The notes below the pieces were generated by a model that ran no database searches, was not told the DNA's origin, and worked only from the letters and a program-made list of their open reading frames with translations. Made by a program: the position numbers and the translations under genes. A stretch of 64,000 nucleotides of DNA from Staphylococcus auricularis (lineage in GTDB: Bacteria > Bacillota > Bacilli > Staphylococcales > Staphylococcaceae): contig NZ_LLER01000010.1 in NCBI RefSeq assembly GCF_001500315.1, positions 124,001-188,000 of the forward strand, in the 5' to 3' direction. Positions 1 to 7,853 of this stretch are shown in pieces; the stretch's first letter is position 1; the number at the start of each line of letters is the position of its first letter.

Positions 1-131
1 GCATGTATCAGTTGATCGATCGGTTGAACGAAAACATGATAAAAAATGCCAGTGCGATCTTCTTCTCTTGAGTAGTCACAACCTGTTAATATGAAAGATA
101 AAAACAGGATCCCTATGATGAGTTTCTTCAT
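1..131 (-). CDS. yidC: Membrane protein insertase YidC/OxaA, N-terminal part (cut by window edge)
   Basis: Only the first 43 codons lie in the window. The protein begins with a lipoprotein signal: two lysines, a hydrophobic core and a lipobox L-T-G-C with the modified cysteine at residue 18. The mature N-terminus C-D-Y-S followed by G-[IF]-F-Y resembles the start of staphylococcal OxaA/YidC, the lipoprotein insertase that helps Sec place proteins in the membrane. The ATG on the minus strand at 129-131 is supported by GGAGG at 142-146, ten bases upstream. The call rests on the N-terminus alone, so another small lipoprotein cannot be fully excluded. Confidence 0.72.
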   Translation of the reverse strand, partial: MKKLIIGILFLSFILTGCDYSREEDRTGIFYHVFVQPIDQLIH

Positions 132-372
132 TAATATCGTGCCTCCACTTCAAATTAAGAACACCCATACTGTACCATAATTCATTTCACGCAGTGTTTC
201 GGTGTGCCACACTGTGCGAAAATCATGCCAAAGTGTAGGATTAAAGAGGTGTTTTGTGAAGTGTTGAGGGATAGAACATATGGTAATGAAGTGCGTGTTA
301 AATCGTTTTGACACGATAAAATAAAGCAGTTGTTTTAAGATTATATGTAAGGCAAATGAAAGAAGGATAAAT

Positions 373-1191
373 ATGAGAATCGGAGCTATCGCAGACTTGC
401 ACGTGGATCGTCATGAGTCATTGACACCCAAAGATTATCTCATGAATTTAATAGAAGTCGTTGACGCACAACAACTAGATTTACTGATTATTGCAGGAGA
501 TATCTCAAATACGTTCGAGCTCACGCACAATTTTATCACTGAGTTTCAACAAATGTGTCGTATTCCAATACGTTTTATACCCGGGAATCATGATTTTTGG
601 ACGTCTGAAGTTCACACATCATCTAAAACAATTCTACAGCGTTATATGGAGATGGATGCCTGCTTAATGAACCGACCTTACATCATCAATGATCGCTGGG
701 CGATTGTAGGTAACCCCGCTTGGTACGACCATCGATATGGGGACCATGAACGATTTTCAGAAGCGCGTATAGATCGCGGGAAATTTAAAGGTGCGACTTG
801 GCAAGACAAAGAAAAAATTAATTGGGATTATAGTGATCGTAGTCTGTCTCAATTAGCAGCAGCACAGGCACGTAAAGACTTAGAAACATTGAGGGATAAA
901 CAGATTATCTTAGTAACACATATCGTCACGCATCCTCGTTTTGTCGTACCTACACCTCATCGTATTTTTGACTTTTTTAATGCTTTTATCGGGACACGTG
1001 ACTTTGATGAACTCTATCAAGATTTCCCGATTCGTTATAGTATTATGGGACACGTTCATTTTCGAAAACAAATCGAAGAAAAAGGTGTTCGTTATATATG
1101 TCCATGTCTCGGTTATCCAAGACAATGGCGAACACCACATATTTCCCGAGAAATAAATGATACGCTAGCGATTATAGAAATAGAAGATTAA
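373..1191 (+). CDS. Calcineurin-like metallophosphoesterase
   Basis: A 272-residue protein with the ordered metal-binding motifs of the calcineurin-like phosphoesterase superfamily: D8-x-H10, G42-D43, G71-N72-H73-D74, a later T-H and a C-terminal G-H-V-H. These normally hold two divalent metals that activate water for phosphoester hydrolysis. There is no signal peptide or membrane segment, so it is probably cytoplasmic. AAGGA at 363-367 lies five bases before the ATG. It is a single gene divergent from yidC. The natural substrate cannot be read from the sequence. Confidence 0.85.
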   Translation: MRIGAIADLHVDRHESLTPKDYLMNLIEVVDAQQLDLLIIAGDISNTFELTHNFITEFQQMCRIPIRFIPGNHDFWTSEVHTSSKTILQRYMEMDACLMNRPYIINDRWAIVGNPAWYDHRYGDHERFSEARIDRGKFKGATWQDKEKINWDYSDRSLSQLAAAQARKDLETLRDKQIILVTHIVTHPRFVVPTPHRIFDFFNAFIGTRDFDELYQDFPIRYSIMGHVHFRKQIEEKGVRYICPCLGYPRQWRTPHISREINDTLAIIEIED

Positions 1192-1282
1192 AGTTTGTGT
1201 CGTTGCTAACGCTAACCGTTCAGAGCTACAGTAGTTTGAAGCGGAGCCCAATTAAGCCATAACTAATAACAATTTCGATATT

Positions 1283-1906
1283 TTAGCGCGGAGATGGCGC
1301 ATCAATATAAAAGCTCATCCGACCTGCTGCATCGAAACTACGTTGTAATTGCGCTTTTGGAATTCTATTACGTTGAAGTCGTCCTGGAAAGATAGCAGGG
1401 ACATGGAGCTGATCACAAAGCTGAGCCCATAATGGATCGACATAATAATAGTATGTGTCATCAAACCCAGTGAGTACTGTGATATGAATATTCGATACTA
1501 ACTGTTCTTGATGGTGATCAATTTTGAAGCGTTGTTTCACCGGACGTTTAGCTCGTGAGGTAGGATAGATTACGACAGGTTGACCTTGTTTGAGCACGTC
1601 TTCTAGTTCAGTTAAAGATGTACCAGAACTATCTTTAACCTGTGGGGTGAAACGTTTTAAATATGGTACAAATGCAGTGGGGAAGATGGTTTGATGATGC
1701 CCCAATTTGATGATTGATTGATGACCTACGTAACCTTTACGTGGGTTATTTGGATGTTTAGGCCAATGTTTCATGATTTTTGTGGCTTTCACATCGATAT
1801 GGTTATACTGCAGAATCATGGCTGCAGATACACCTTCACACCCCATTAACATCGGAATTGGGAAGAGTTGACTGATGGGTTTTACAGGTAGTTGAATTGC
1901 GCGCAT
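1283..1906 (-). CDS. C39-like peptidase family protein
   Basis: 207 residues. A cysteine in an M-G-C-E-G-V-S context near residue 23 and a later histidine in H-I-T-V-L-T-G-F followed by a Y-V-D-P aspartate match the Cys-His-Asp arrangement of the C39-like (peptidase_C39_2, YvpB-type) papain fold. No signal peptide is obvious. The start is well supported: GGAGGTGA sits six bases before the ATG. It has no bacteriocin or ABC-transporter neighbour, so a leader-peptide processing role is unlikely. Catalytic activity is inferred only from the residue pattern. Confidence 0.75.
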   Translation of the reverse strand: MRAIQLPVKPISQLFPIPMLMGCEGVSAAMILQYNHIDVKATKIMKHWPKHPNNPRKGYVGHQSIIKLGHHQTIFPTAFVPYLKRFTPQVKDSSGTSLTELEDVLKQGQPVVIYPTSRAKRPVKQRFKIDHHQEQLVSNIHITVLTGFDDTYYYYVDPLWAQLCDQLHVPAIFPGRLQRNRIPKAQLQRSFDAAGRMSFYIDAPSPR

Positions 1907-2107
1907 GGCGTCACCTCCAAATCATTACTCGTAGTATATACTGAATGATTCAAAAATGCACGATTAAGCACAGCGTATTGAGTTTATTTTCACTGCGTAG
2001 GTTTACCTTTACTTTTCTAAGGTGTTTCACTGCGAGGGATACCTAGTTCTCGCTTTCCCAGAGGACCTACCCAAACCCTATCGACTTTTTACGACCCTAA
2101 AATAAAA

Positions 2108-2141
2108 ATCCCAACTTTGATTTTTTCGCAAAAGTTGGGAT
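2108..2141 (-). terminator. Hairpin with T-run on the minus strand
   Basis: Perfect 11-base arms ATCCCAACTTT / AAAGTTGGGAT around a 12-base loop. On the minus strand the hairpin is followed by TTTTTATTTTA, so it should terminate leftward transcripts, acting as a second stop behind the MFS gene. Confidence 0.7.
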
Positions 2142-2171
2142 GAGTCAAACATCTATTCATATACATAGTAA

Positions 2172-2218
2172 AACACCTCTTATATAGATGAATAATCTAC
2201 ATAAGAGGTGTTGTTTTT
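2172..2218. terminator. Terminator downstream of the Bcr/CflA efflux gene
   Basis: Arms AACACCTCTTAT / ATAAGAGGTGTT are extended inward by TAGAT / ATCTA with one mismatch. T-rich tracts follow on both sides (GTTTTT rightwards, TTTTAC leftwards). It lies just after the stop codon of the minus-strand MFS gene. Confidence 0.75.
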
Positions 2219-2229
2219 AAGTTCTCTAA

Positions 2230-3468
2230 TTATGCAACATACGTATTTGATTTATGAATATTACGTGTTAAGAAGACTTCTAATACAATGATTAAGACAG
2301 CTGTGATAGAAATAACGATTAAGTATGGTGTGGCACTTGCTTCCCCTTGTAAACCAACAAGTGGAGAAATCGTACCGCCTAAGATAAATTGGAATAAGCC
2401 GAGTAAGCTGGCTGCATTCCCGTTACTACCTGTACGTGCTTCAATCGCAAGTGCGAAGCTTAAAGGTCCAATACCTGTTACCGGACAAACATTAAGTGTG
2501 AAGCCGACAGATAATAACCATACTGGTAAATCGGCGACAATCACAGCGATGATTAATGCAACACCTGTTAATTGGACGATAGTGAGTAAGATCATTAGGA
2601 AGTTTCGTGGTACGTATTTTACGACGAAGGCCACGAGTTGACTCATTAAAATTAAGCCAATTCCATTAATAGACATTAATACACTAAATTGTTGCGGCGT
2701 CATATGATAAATATTTTGCGTGATAAATGGTGCTGCAGATGCAAAACAAAATAGCATTAAATATGTTAAACCTTGTAGCATCATCGGCATTAAGAATCTC
2801 GGTGTTTTTAAGAGTAAACCGAAATCTTTAAATACGCTTCTGAAGCTGACACGATCTGATGTATTTGTTTGTGTTTCTTCCATTTTTAAAAGTGAGAAAA
2901 TAAATATCACTACGCTAATCACTGCGAGGAATATGAAGATCGTTCTCCAGTTTCCTATACTCAAGGCATAACCACCCAGTAACGGTGCTGCTATTGTAAT
3001 AATACCGTTAACGACGAGTAGTGATGCGAGGGCTCTGGCTAGTGTTCTTCCTGTTTCAGTATCACTGATGCTTGCTTTGGCGATAACAATCGCGCCACCC
3101 CCAGTTAAACCTTGGGTGAAACGTAAAGCAAGCAGGAAGCCAAGCCCTGACGTAAATGCGGCAATGGCCGTAGCCACTGTGTAAACAGCGATTAGAATGA
3201 GGACAACTTTCTTACGTCCGAATATATCGGATAAAGGTCCAAAGATAAATTGACCGAGCGCTAATCCAATTGTCGCGAATGACATTGTGAGTTGGACACG
3301 AGATGTTGTCGTTCCCAAATCGTCTTGTACATTCGGTAATGCGGCACTAAACATATCAATGGTTAGTGGACCGAAAGTCGTCATGACACCGAGTACAATG
3401 ATGACCATCAGCGACAGATGCTGTTCTGAATGACTGTTCAAATGATGTTGTTCTGAATGACTTTTCAA
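2230..3468 (-). CDS. Bcr/CflA family MFS drug efflux transporter
   Basis: 412 residues and about 12 membrane segments. The N-terminal segment with P-L-T-I-D-M and the G-P-L-S-D-[IL]-F-G-R-K-K loop after the second helix are typical of the Bcr/CflA group of proton-driven efflux pumps; staphylococcal TcaB belongs to the same group. The start is a TTG at 3466-3468 with AAAGGAG upstream. A promoter TTACAA-16-TATAAT can be read just upstream. The first 18 codons contain a 27-base tandem duplication (peptide S-H-S-E-Q-H twice), so a second in-frame TTG start exists 27 bases on. The substrate is unknown. It lies 96 bases downstream of glycerate kinase in the same orientation. Confidence 0.85.
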   Translation of the reverse strand: MKSHSEQHHLNSHSEQHLSLMVIIVLGVMTTFGPLTIDMFSAALPNVQDDLGTTTSRVQLTMSFATIGLALGQFIFGPLSDIFGRKKVVLILIAVYTVATAIAAFTSGLGFLLALRFTQGLTGGGAIVIAKASISDTETGRTLARALASLLVVNGIITIAAPLLGGYALSIGNWRTIFIFLAVISVVIFIFSLLKMEETQTNTSDRVSFRSVFKDFGLLLKTPRFLMPMMLQGLTYLMLFCFASAAPFITQNIYHMTPQQFSVLMSINGIGLILMSQLVAFVVKYVPRNFLMILLTIVQLTGVALIIAVIVADLPVWLLSVGFTLNVCPVTGIGPLSFALAIEARTGSNGNAASLLGLFQFILGGTISPLVGLQGEASATPYLIVISITAVLIIVLEVFLTRNIHKSNTYVA

Positions 3469-3564
3469 AAGTGGAACGCTCCTTTCAAATTGAGATACGT
3501 CCCATTATAGCACTTTTGTAAGTAATTGTAATTAAAATTTTTTCAAAGATAGTAGCTTTCAGAT

Positions 3565-4710
3565 TTAAAATTTCAAACTCAACAATCGTGCAATATTTTC
3601 TGCAGTGTTTTCGATAAATTGTGGTCCGCTTAATAGGGCATCTTTAAGTTCAGTGGGTGCATTTAAGATGCTAAACACACTATCTATGCCATGCTGATAA
3701 ACGGCTTCGTAACCTGTTCCGATACTGCCACAAATTGCGATCACTGGGCAGTGGAAAGGTTGAGCACTTTTCGCTACGCCAATCGGTGTTTTGCCAAAAA
3801 TAGTTTGTGAGTCAATACGCCCTTCACCTGTAATAACGAGGTCAGCTTTAGCGACATGGTGTACGAATTGTGTTTCTTCTAATACGAGCTCAATTCCATT
3901 GGAAAGAGTCGCATCAAGGAAGGCGAGTAACGCGGTGCCCGTACCTCCTGCTGCGCCTGCACCTGGTCGGTCTTTCACGGAGATATGTAATTGTTGTTCA
4001 ATGATGTCATGATAGTGACTGAGCGCATCTTCTAAGCGTGTAAAGTCTTGCGCGTTTAACCCTTTTTGAGGGCCGTAAACTGCAGTGGCTCCGCGTTCAC
4101 CTAATAGAGGATTGGATACATCACTAGCGACGGTAATTTCAACATCGGCTAAACGTGGATCCATCAATGTTGTGTCTATCGTCGCAAGTTCAGATAAGTG
4201 TACCCCACCCAAAGGTAGTGGCTTGTTCTGTGCATCAAGGAAACGTACGTCTAATGCTTGCAACATACCGACACCGCCATCATTTGTAGCACTCCCGCCA
4301 AGTCCGAGAATGATACGTTTCACATCGTGATTTAATGCATCTAGAATCAGTTGGCCAGTTCCAAAAGTGGTAGTGTGACGCGGATCACGTTCGCTTTCTG
4401 TGAGTAAATCAAGTCCAGACGCCGCAGCTAATTCGATGACAGCAGTTTGTTTCGACGTTGATAAGCCATACTGCGCTTTGATTAATCGATTTAACGGATC
4501 CTTGACTTCAACAGTTTGCAGTGATGCACTTAAAGCTTCTATTAAAACGTCTGTAGTTCCTTCACCACCATCTGCCATCGGTATAATCGTATACTGAGCT
4601 GGCTGTTTAAACCCTTTTTCAAAGCCACGTTGAATCGCTTCAGCAGCTTGACGGGCTGACATACTTTCTTTAAACGAATCGGGTGCAATGATAATATTAA
4701 ATGGCTTCAT
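3565..4710 (-). CDS. Glycerate kinase
   Basis: 381 residues, full length for the GlxK/GarK-type glycerate kinase family. It starts with I-I-A-P-D-S-F-K-E-S and contains I-P-M-A-D-G-G-E-G-T, G-L-G-G-S-A-T-N-D-G-G and V-I-T-G-E-G-R-I-D, the conserved blocks of the family. It phosphorylates D-glycerate using ATP, feeding lower glycolysis. The ATG is preceded by GAGAGGATGAAG. No terminator separates it from the efflux gene behind it, but that gene also has its own promoter. Soluble cytoplasmic enzyme. Confidence 0.93.
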   Translation of the reverse strand: MKPFNIIIAPDSFKESMSARQAAEAIQRGFEKGFKQPAQYTIIPMADGGEGTTDVLIEALSASLQTVEVKDPLNRLIKAQYGLSTSKQTAVIELAAASGLDLLTESERDPRHTTTFGTGQLILDALNHDVKRIILGLGGSATNDGGVGMLQALDVRFLDAQNKPLPLGGVHLSELATIDTTLMDPRLADVEITVASDVSNPLLGERGATAVYGPQKGLNAQDFTRLEDALSHYHDIIEQQLHISVKDRPGAGAAGGTGTALLAFLDATLSNGIELVLEETQFVHHVAKADLVITGEGRIDSQTIFGKTPIGVAKSAQPFHCPVIAICGSIGTGYEAVYQHGIDSVFSILNAPTELKDALLSGPQFIENTAENIARLLSLKF

Positions 4711-4890
4711 CTTTTCTTCATCCTCTCGTTAGATGATACAATTGATTGATTTTGATCTCTGTTTAATTGTAGTATAATTGCTCAAGTAAAAATATAGAAA
4801 ACGATTATGAGAAGCGGCTCATATTAAGAAAAATGACAGTTATCATGAATGAAAATTATTGAAGATTGGACATAGAGGAGTCAACGCGTA

Positions 4891-5274
4891 ATGAAATTAA
4901 CCAAAACGCATTTTGAAATCATTAAATTTGTTATTGTAGGCGGCATTAATACATTAGTACATTATAGTGCTTATTTATTACTACTCAAGGTGATTGGTAT
5001 ACACTACATGGTGAGTTACATTATTGGATTTCTCATCAGTTTTGTTATTTCTTACTTCTTAAATTGTTATTTCGTATATAACGTTAAACCGACGTTACGT
5101 AAATTCATACAGTTTCCAATTACACAAGTGGTTAACATGGGATTACAAACGGCCTTACTGTACGTATTTGTAAATTGGTTCCACATTTCACCGGTTATCG
5201 CACCATTTATTGGTATTGTAGTTTCTATTCCAATCACATTCGCACTCTCTAAATATATCTTGCGAGATAGATAA
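4891..5274 (+). CDS. GtrA family membrane protein
   Basis: 127 residues with four predicted membrane segments. The start F-V-I-V-G-G-I-N-T-L-V-H-Y, the central S-Y-F-L-N-C-Y-F-V-Y and the overall size match the GtrA/DPMS family, whose members are linked to moving lipid-linked sugars across the membrane or to wall polymer decoration. AGAGGAG lies ten bases before the ATG. Divergent from glycerate kinase and followed by its own terminator. No partner glycosyltransferase is adjacent, so its substrate is open. Confidence 0.85.
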   Translation: MKLTKTHFEIIKFVIVGGINTLVHYSAYLLLLKVIGIHYMVSYIIGFLISFVISYFLNCYFVYNVKPTLRKFIQFPITQVVNMGLQTALLYVFVNWFHISPVIAPFIGIVVSIPITFALSKYILRDR

Positions 5275-5297
5275 GGTAAGGGTGTGCTTCAAAGTTT

Positions 5298-5342
5298 CCT
5301 ATTAAATCTGCTTTAAAAATGTCAGGTTTAATAGGATTTTTT
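5298..5342 (+). terminator. Terminator after gtrA-like gene
   Basis: Arms CCTATTAAA / TTTAATAGG with a 20-base loop, followed by ATTTTTTATG on the plus strand. Confidence 0.75.
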
Positions 5343-5377
5343 ATGTCTAATTTTCGGATTAGGGGTAGCTAAAAATA

Positions 5378-5462
5378 AGTTTGGAGTATATTTATTTAAT
5401 AATTTTGTTATATTAAAATATTGTAATTGAGTTTCGTATGGTTCATAATAGTATTCCAAACT
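5378..5462 (+). repeat. Long-range inverted repeat in the leader of the CDF gene
   Basis: AGTTTGGAGTA at 5378-5388 pairs with TATTCCAAACT at 5452-5462 (10 of 11) around an AT-rich loop of 63 bases. It ends about 20 bases before the CDF start codon, next to an A-run. It does not match the manganese (yybP-ykoY) riboswitch consensus I know. A structured leader or regulator site is possible but unproven. Confidence 0.35.
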
Positions 5463-5481
5463 AAAAAAAAGGTGGGTGTAA

Positions 5482-6357
5482 ATGATGGACCAAACAGCAA
5501 AATTAAAACTCGCGCAACGTGGGGCATATGTCAGCTTAATCACATATATATTGCTTTCAATCATGAAATATAGTGTCGGTTTTATTTTTGATTCAGCAGC
5601 TATGCGTGCAGATGGTTTGAACAATATGACTGATATTATTGTGTCTCTTGCTGTCATTATCGGACTCAAGATTTCAATCATCCCTGCAGATAAAAACCAT
5701 CCTTACGGCCATTTGAAATCAGAAAATATTTCTACATTAGTCGTTTCGTTCATCATTATGTTTGTTGGAATACAAGTTGTGATAGAAAACGTACCCAGAC
5801 TCTTCACCCATGAGACGCACGTACCAAGTGCAATCACAATATATACGAGTATTTTAAGTGGGATTGTCATGTTACTTGTTTACATTTATAACAAACGGCT
5901 TGCAGCCAAAACAAAAAGCAGTTCCCTCAGTTCAGCAGCAAAAGATAATTTGTCAGATGGTCTGGTCAGTATTGGTACTGCGGTAGGGTTGATTTTTACA
6001 CAATTTGGCCTACCTATCATTGATACGATTTTAGCAGTCGGTTTAGGTCTACTTATCGTTTACACAGGTTTCGGTATTTTTAAAGAATCTATATTCACAT
6101 TGAGTGATGGTTTTAATAAACAAGAACTTGAAGCATATAAAGAAGAAGTGGCTCAAGTTGAAGGGGGCATCAGAGTGCAAAGTATCAAAGGACGTTACCA
6201 CGGGAGTAGCGTCTTTGTCGACGTCTCTATTATTGTTAAAGCTGATATCACGTTAGAAACAGCACATCAAATCTGTGATCAAGTTGAACGTCACATGCAT
6301 AAAATAGGCGTAACTTCGATCTACGTTCATCCTGAGCCGGATTCCATGTTAGAATAA
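5482..6357 (+). CDS. Cation diffusion facilitator exporter, Mn-type signature
   Basis: 291 residues with six membrane segments and a cytoplasmic C-terminal CDF domain. The transport-site motifs are N47-x-x-x-D51 in helix 2 and D155-x-x-x-D159 in helix 5. Known CDF subgroups differ here: zinc exporters usually carry H/D-x3-D, while the N-x3-D plus D-x3-D pair marks the manganese clade (MntE type). It also has the family's H-P-Y-G-H loop after helix 3. I infer Mn(II) efflux by proton antiport. Two ATGs (5482 and 5485) sit behind GGTGGG; either could be used. Single gene followed by gpmA. Confidence 0.85.
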   Translation: MMDQTAKLKLAQRGAYVSLITYILLSIMKYSVGFIFDSAAMRADGLNNMTDIIVSLAVIIGLKISIIPADKNHPYGHLKSENISTLVVSFIIMFVGIQVVIENVPRLFTHETHVPSAITIYTSILSGIVMLLVYIYNKRLAAKTKSSSLSSAAKDNLSDGLVSIGTAVGLIFTQFGLPIIDTILAVGLGLLIVYTGFGIFKESIFTLSDGFNKQELEAYKEEVAQVEGGIRVQSIKGRYHGSSVFVDVSIIVKADITLETAHQICDQVERHMHKIGVTSIYVHPEPDSMLE

Positions 6358-6462
6358 GAACAGACTTCATATCGCTAGCTATTTCCGTGCGATTTATCGT
6401 AAAGTAACGATAGGGACATTGCATATTTAAATTGAATAGAGTAAATAGAAAGAAGGTATAAT

Positions 6463-7149
6463 ATGCCAAGACTTATTCTTTGTAGACATGGTCAAAGTGA
6501 TTGGAATGCGAAAAATTTATTTACGGGTTGGGCTGACGTCGACCTTTCAGATCAAGGTCGTGAAGAGGCGATTCAATCAGGACAAAAATTAAAAGCACAA
6601 CATATTGATATTGATGTCGTTTTCACATCACTATTACAACGTGCGATTAAAACAACGTATCACTTACTTGCAGAGTCTGATCAATTATTTTTACCTATTC
6701 ATAAATCATGGCGTTTAAACGAACGTCACTATGGCGGCTTACAAGGGTTAAACAAAGATGATGCGCGTGAACAATATGGGGAAGATCAAGTACATGAATG
6801 GCGTAGATCATACGATACGAAACCACCTGCTCAAAGTGATGAACAGCGTGAAAGTTATTTAAACGATCGTAAATATGCGCACCTTGATCGACGCATTTTA
6901 CCAGAAGGTGAGAGCCTCAAAGACACACTAGAGCGTGTGATACCGTATTGGAATGACCAAATTTCACAACAACTACTTGATGGTCGTACAGTATTAGTTT
7001 CCGCACATGGTAATTCATTACGTGCACTTATTAAGTATTTGGAAGACGTATCTGATGAAGATATTGTTGGATATGAAATTAAAACAGGTGCACCGTTAAT
7101 TTACGAATTAGACGATGCGTTACAAGTTAAAGATAAATACTATCTATAA
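6463..7149 (+). CDS. gpmA: 2,3-bisphosphoglycerate-dependent phosphoglycerate mutase
   Basis: 228 residues, standard length. The R8-H9-G-Q-S-x-W-N motif holds the phosphohistidine, and the second catalytic histidine is H182 in S-A-H-G-N-S-L-R. The substrate loop R-R-S-Y-D-T-K-P-P is also present. It interconverts 3- and 2-phosphoglycerate in glycolysis and gluconeogenesis. AAGGT precedes the ATG. The gene is followed by a strong terminator. S. aureus likewise has gpmA beside a multidrug-resistance transporter gene, matching the layout here. Confidence 0.96.
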   Translation: MPRLILCRHGQSDWNAKNLFTGWADVDLSDQGREEAIQSGQKLKAQHIDIDVVFTSLLQRAIKTTYHLLAESDQLFLPIHKSWRLNERHYGGLQGLNKDDAREQYGEDQVHEWRRSYDTKPPAQSDEQRESYLNDRKYAHLDRRILPEGESLKDTLERVIPYWNDQISQQLLDGRTVLVSAHGNSLRALIKYLEDVSDEDIVGYEIKTGAPLIYELDDALQVKDKYYL

Positions 7150-7203
7150 ATGGAAGAAAGTCGCACGAATGATTGAAATTCAATGACGTGCATATATAAA
7201 AAC

Positions 7204-7240
7204 AGAGGTTGAGACATTTTCGTCCCAACCTCTTCTTTTT
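7204..7240 (+). terminator. Terminator after gpmA
   Basis: AGAGGTTGAGAC pairs with GTCCCAACCTCT (one mismatch), followed by TCTTTTT. This is the common staphylococcal GTTGGGAC-type terminator stem. Confidence 0.85.
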
Positions 7241-7300
7241 ATGTTAATATATGTAGATACGCTTATGCGAAAGGTTGTATCATTTTTAATTGTAAAACAT

Positions 7301-7336
7301 AAAAAAATACACCTGACCTTAGACTATCAGGTGTAT
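7301..7336 (-). terminator. Minus-strand terminator ending the small-protein transcript
   Basis: Perfect ten-base arms ATACACCTGA / TCAGGTGTAT with a ten-base loop. On the minus strand a run of T follows (A-run at 7301-7307 on plus). It lies about 170 bases beyond the stop codon of the 34-residue gene, implying a long structured 3' untranslated region. Confidence 0.8.
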
Positions 7337-7506
7337 GAAATCATTTTAATAGGATCAGTGCTGTTGTGGACATCAGTAAAGATACAACACGTTTATTAAA
7401 ATGAATAAGGAAAGTAAGACTAATTAAGCTATTTGCTTTAAAGTTGTATGTAAATAGCTAGTGACAAACAAAAGTAAAAATGATTGTTGATACAAAGTGC
7501 GTTAGG
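7337..7506 (-). ncRNA. Structured 3' region of the small-protein transcript (candidate RNA)
   Basis: No reading frame is evident, but there are two further perfect inverted repeats: TCATTTTAATA at 7341-7351 with TATTAAAATGA at 7394-7404, and AGCTATTT at 7427-7434 with AAATAGCT at 7452-7459. The larger hairpin encloses a smaller GTTGT/ACAAC pairing. Together with the terminator this gives three stems in 160 bases. It may be a 3'UTR-derived RNA; no known family is recognised. Confidence 0.35.
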
Positions 7507-7611
7507 TTATTTATTTTTTTTATGTTGTTTAATGATCTTTAATGCGCGCTTACGCGTTTTAATGTTAGGGCTATTTAAATTGCGGCGCGCTGTTGGTAAA
7601 TCGTTCTTCAT
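7507..7611 (-). CDS. Small basic protein, putative metal homeostasis type
   Basis: A 34-residue protein beginning M-K-N-D-L-P-T-A-R-R and ending in a lysine-rich tail K-Q-H-K-K-N-K, with the core S-P-N-I-K-T-R-K-R-A-L-K-I-I. The ATG at 7609-7611 has an excellent AAAGGAGGT seven bases upstream, and a promoter TTTACA-17-CATAAT lies at 7641-7669 on the minus strand. The core resembles very short Firmicute proteins that databases label 'putative metal homeostasis protein'; I recall that label but cannot verify it here. No membrane segment or cysteine. The strong translation signals make it a real gene. Confidence 0.72.
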   Translation of the reverse strand: MKNDLPTARRNLNSPNIKTRKRALKIIKQHKKNK

Positions 7612-7640
7612 AAATATACCTCCTTTGTATCCTAAAACGT

Positions 7641-7669
7641 ATTATGCACTAAAAGTGATGATTTGTAAA
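7641..7669 (-). promoter_or_regulatory. SigA-type promoter of the 34-aa gene
   Basis: On the minus strand TTTACA (7664-7669), a 17-base spacer and CATAAT (7641-7646), about 30 bases upstream of the start codon. Confidence 0.6.
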
Positions 7670-7853
7670 TAGGAATGACTACGATTTATTAAACTTTTTT
7701 TATCGACCTGAGTTGATTAAGTGTAAGTTATTTAAGGTAAATGTATAATGTATCATTGCTCAGTTAGTGGTTTGACCGTTTCGAACGCGTATAATGCTAT
7801 GTTGCACTGAGATAGTTTAATCGATAAAACTTAAGAGGAAAGGATAAGTAATT

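Larger units (their letters stand above)
1907..2229. other. Intergenic region between two minus-strand genes, with terminators
   Basis: About 320 bases without a convincing gene. The first half holds the C39 gene's upstream region and a stretch with the repeated phrase TTTCACTGCG at about 1990 and 2027, not recognised as a known element. The second half carries two hairpins described separately. Confidence 0.6.

Noticed and set aside
1980..2095. STAR-type intergenic repeat
   Set aside because: The GGGGCCC-containing core of STAR elements is absent; only a short phrase is repeated twice.
2230..3468. Naming the Bcr/CflA transporter tcaB because tcaA is in the window
   Set aside because: It lies 40 kb from tcaA and the family is large; motifs do not separate TcaB from other members.
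5340..5481. Manganese riboswitch in front of the CDF gene
   Set aside because: Apart from one inverted repeat the leader does not contain the conserved loop sequences of the yybP-ykoY family.
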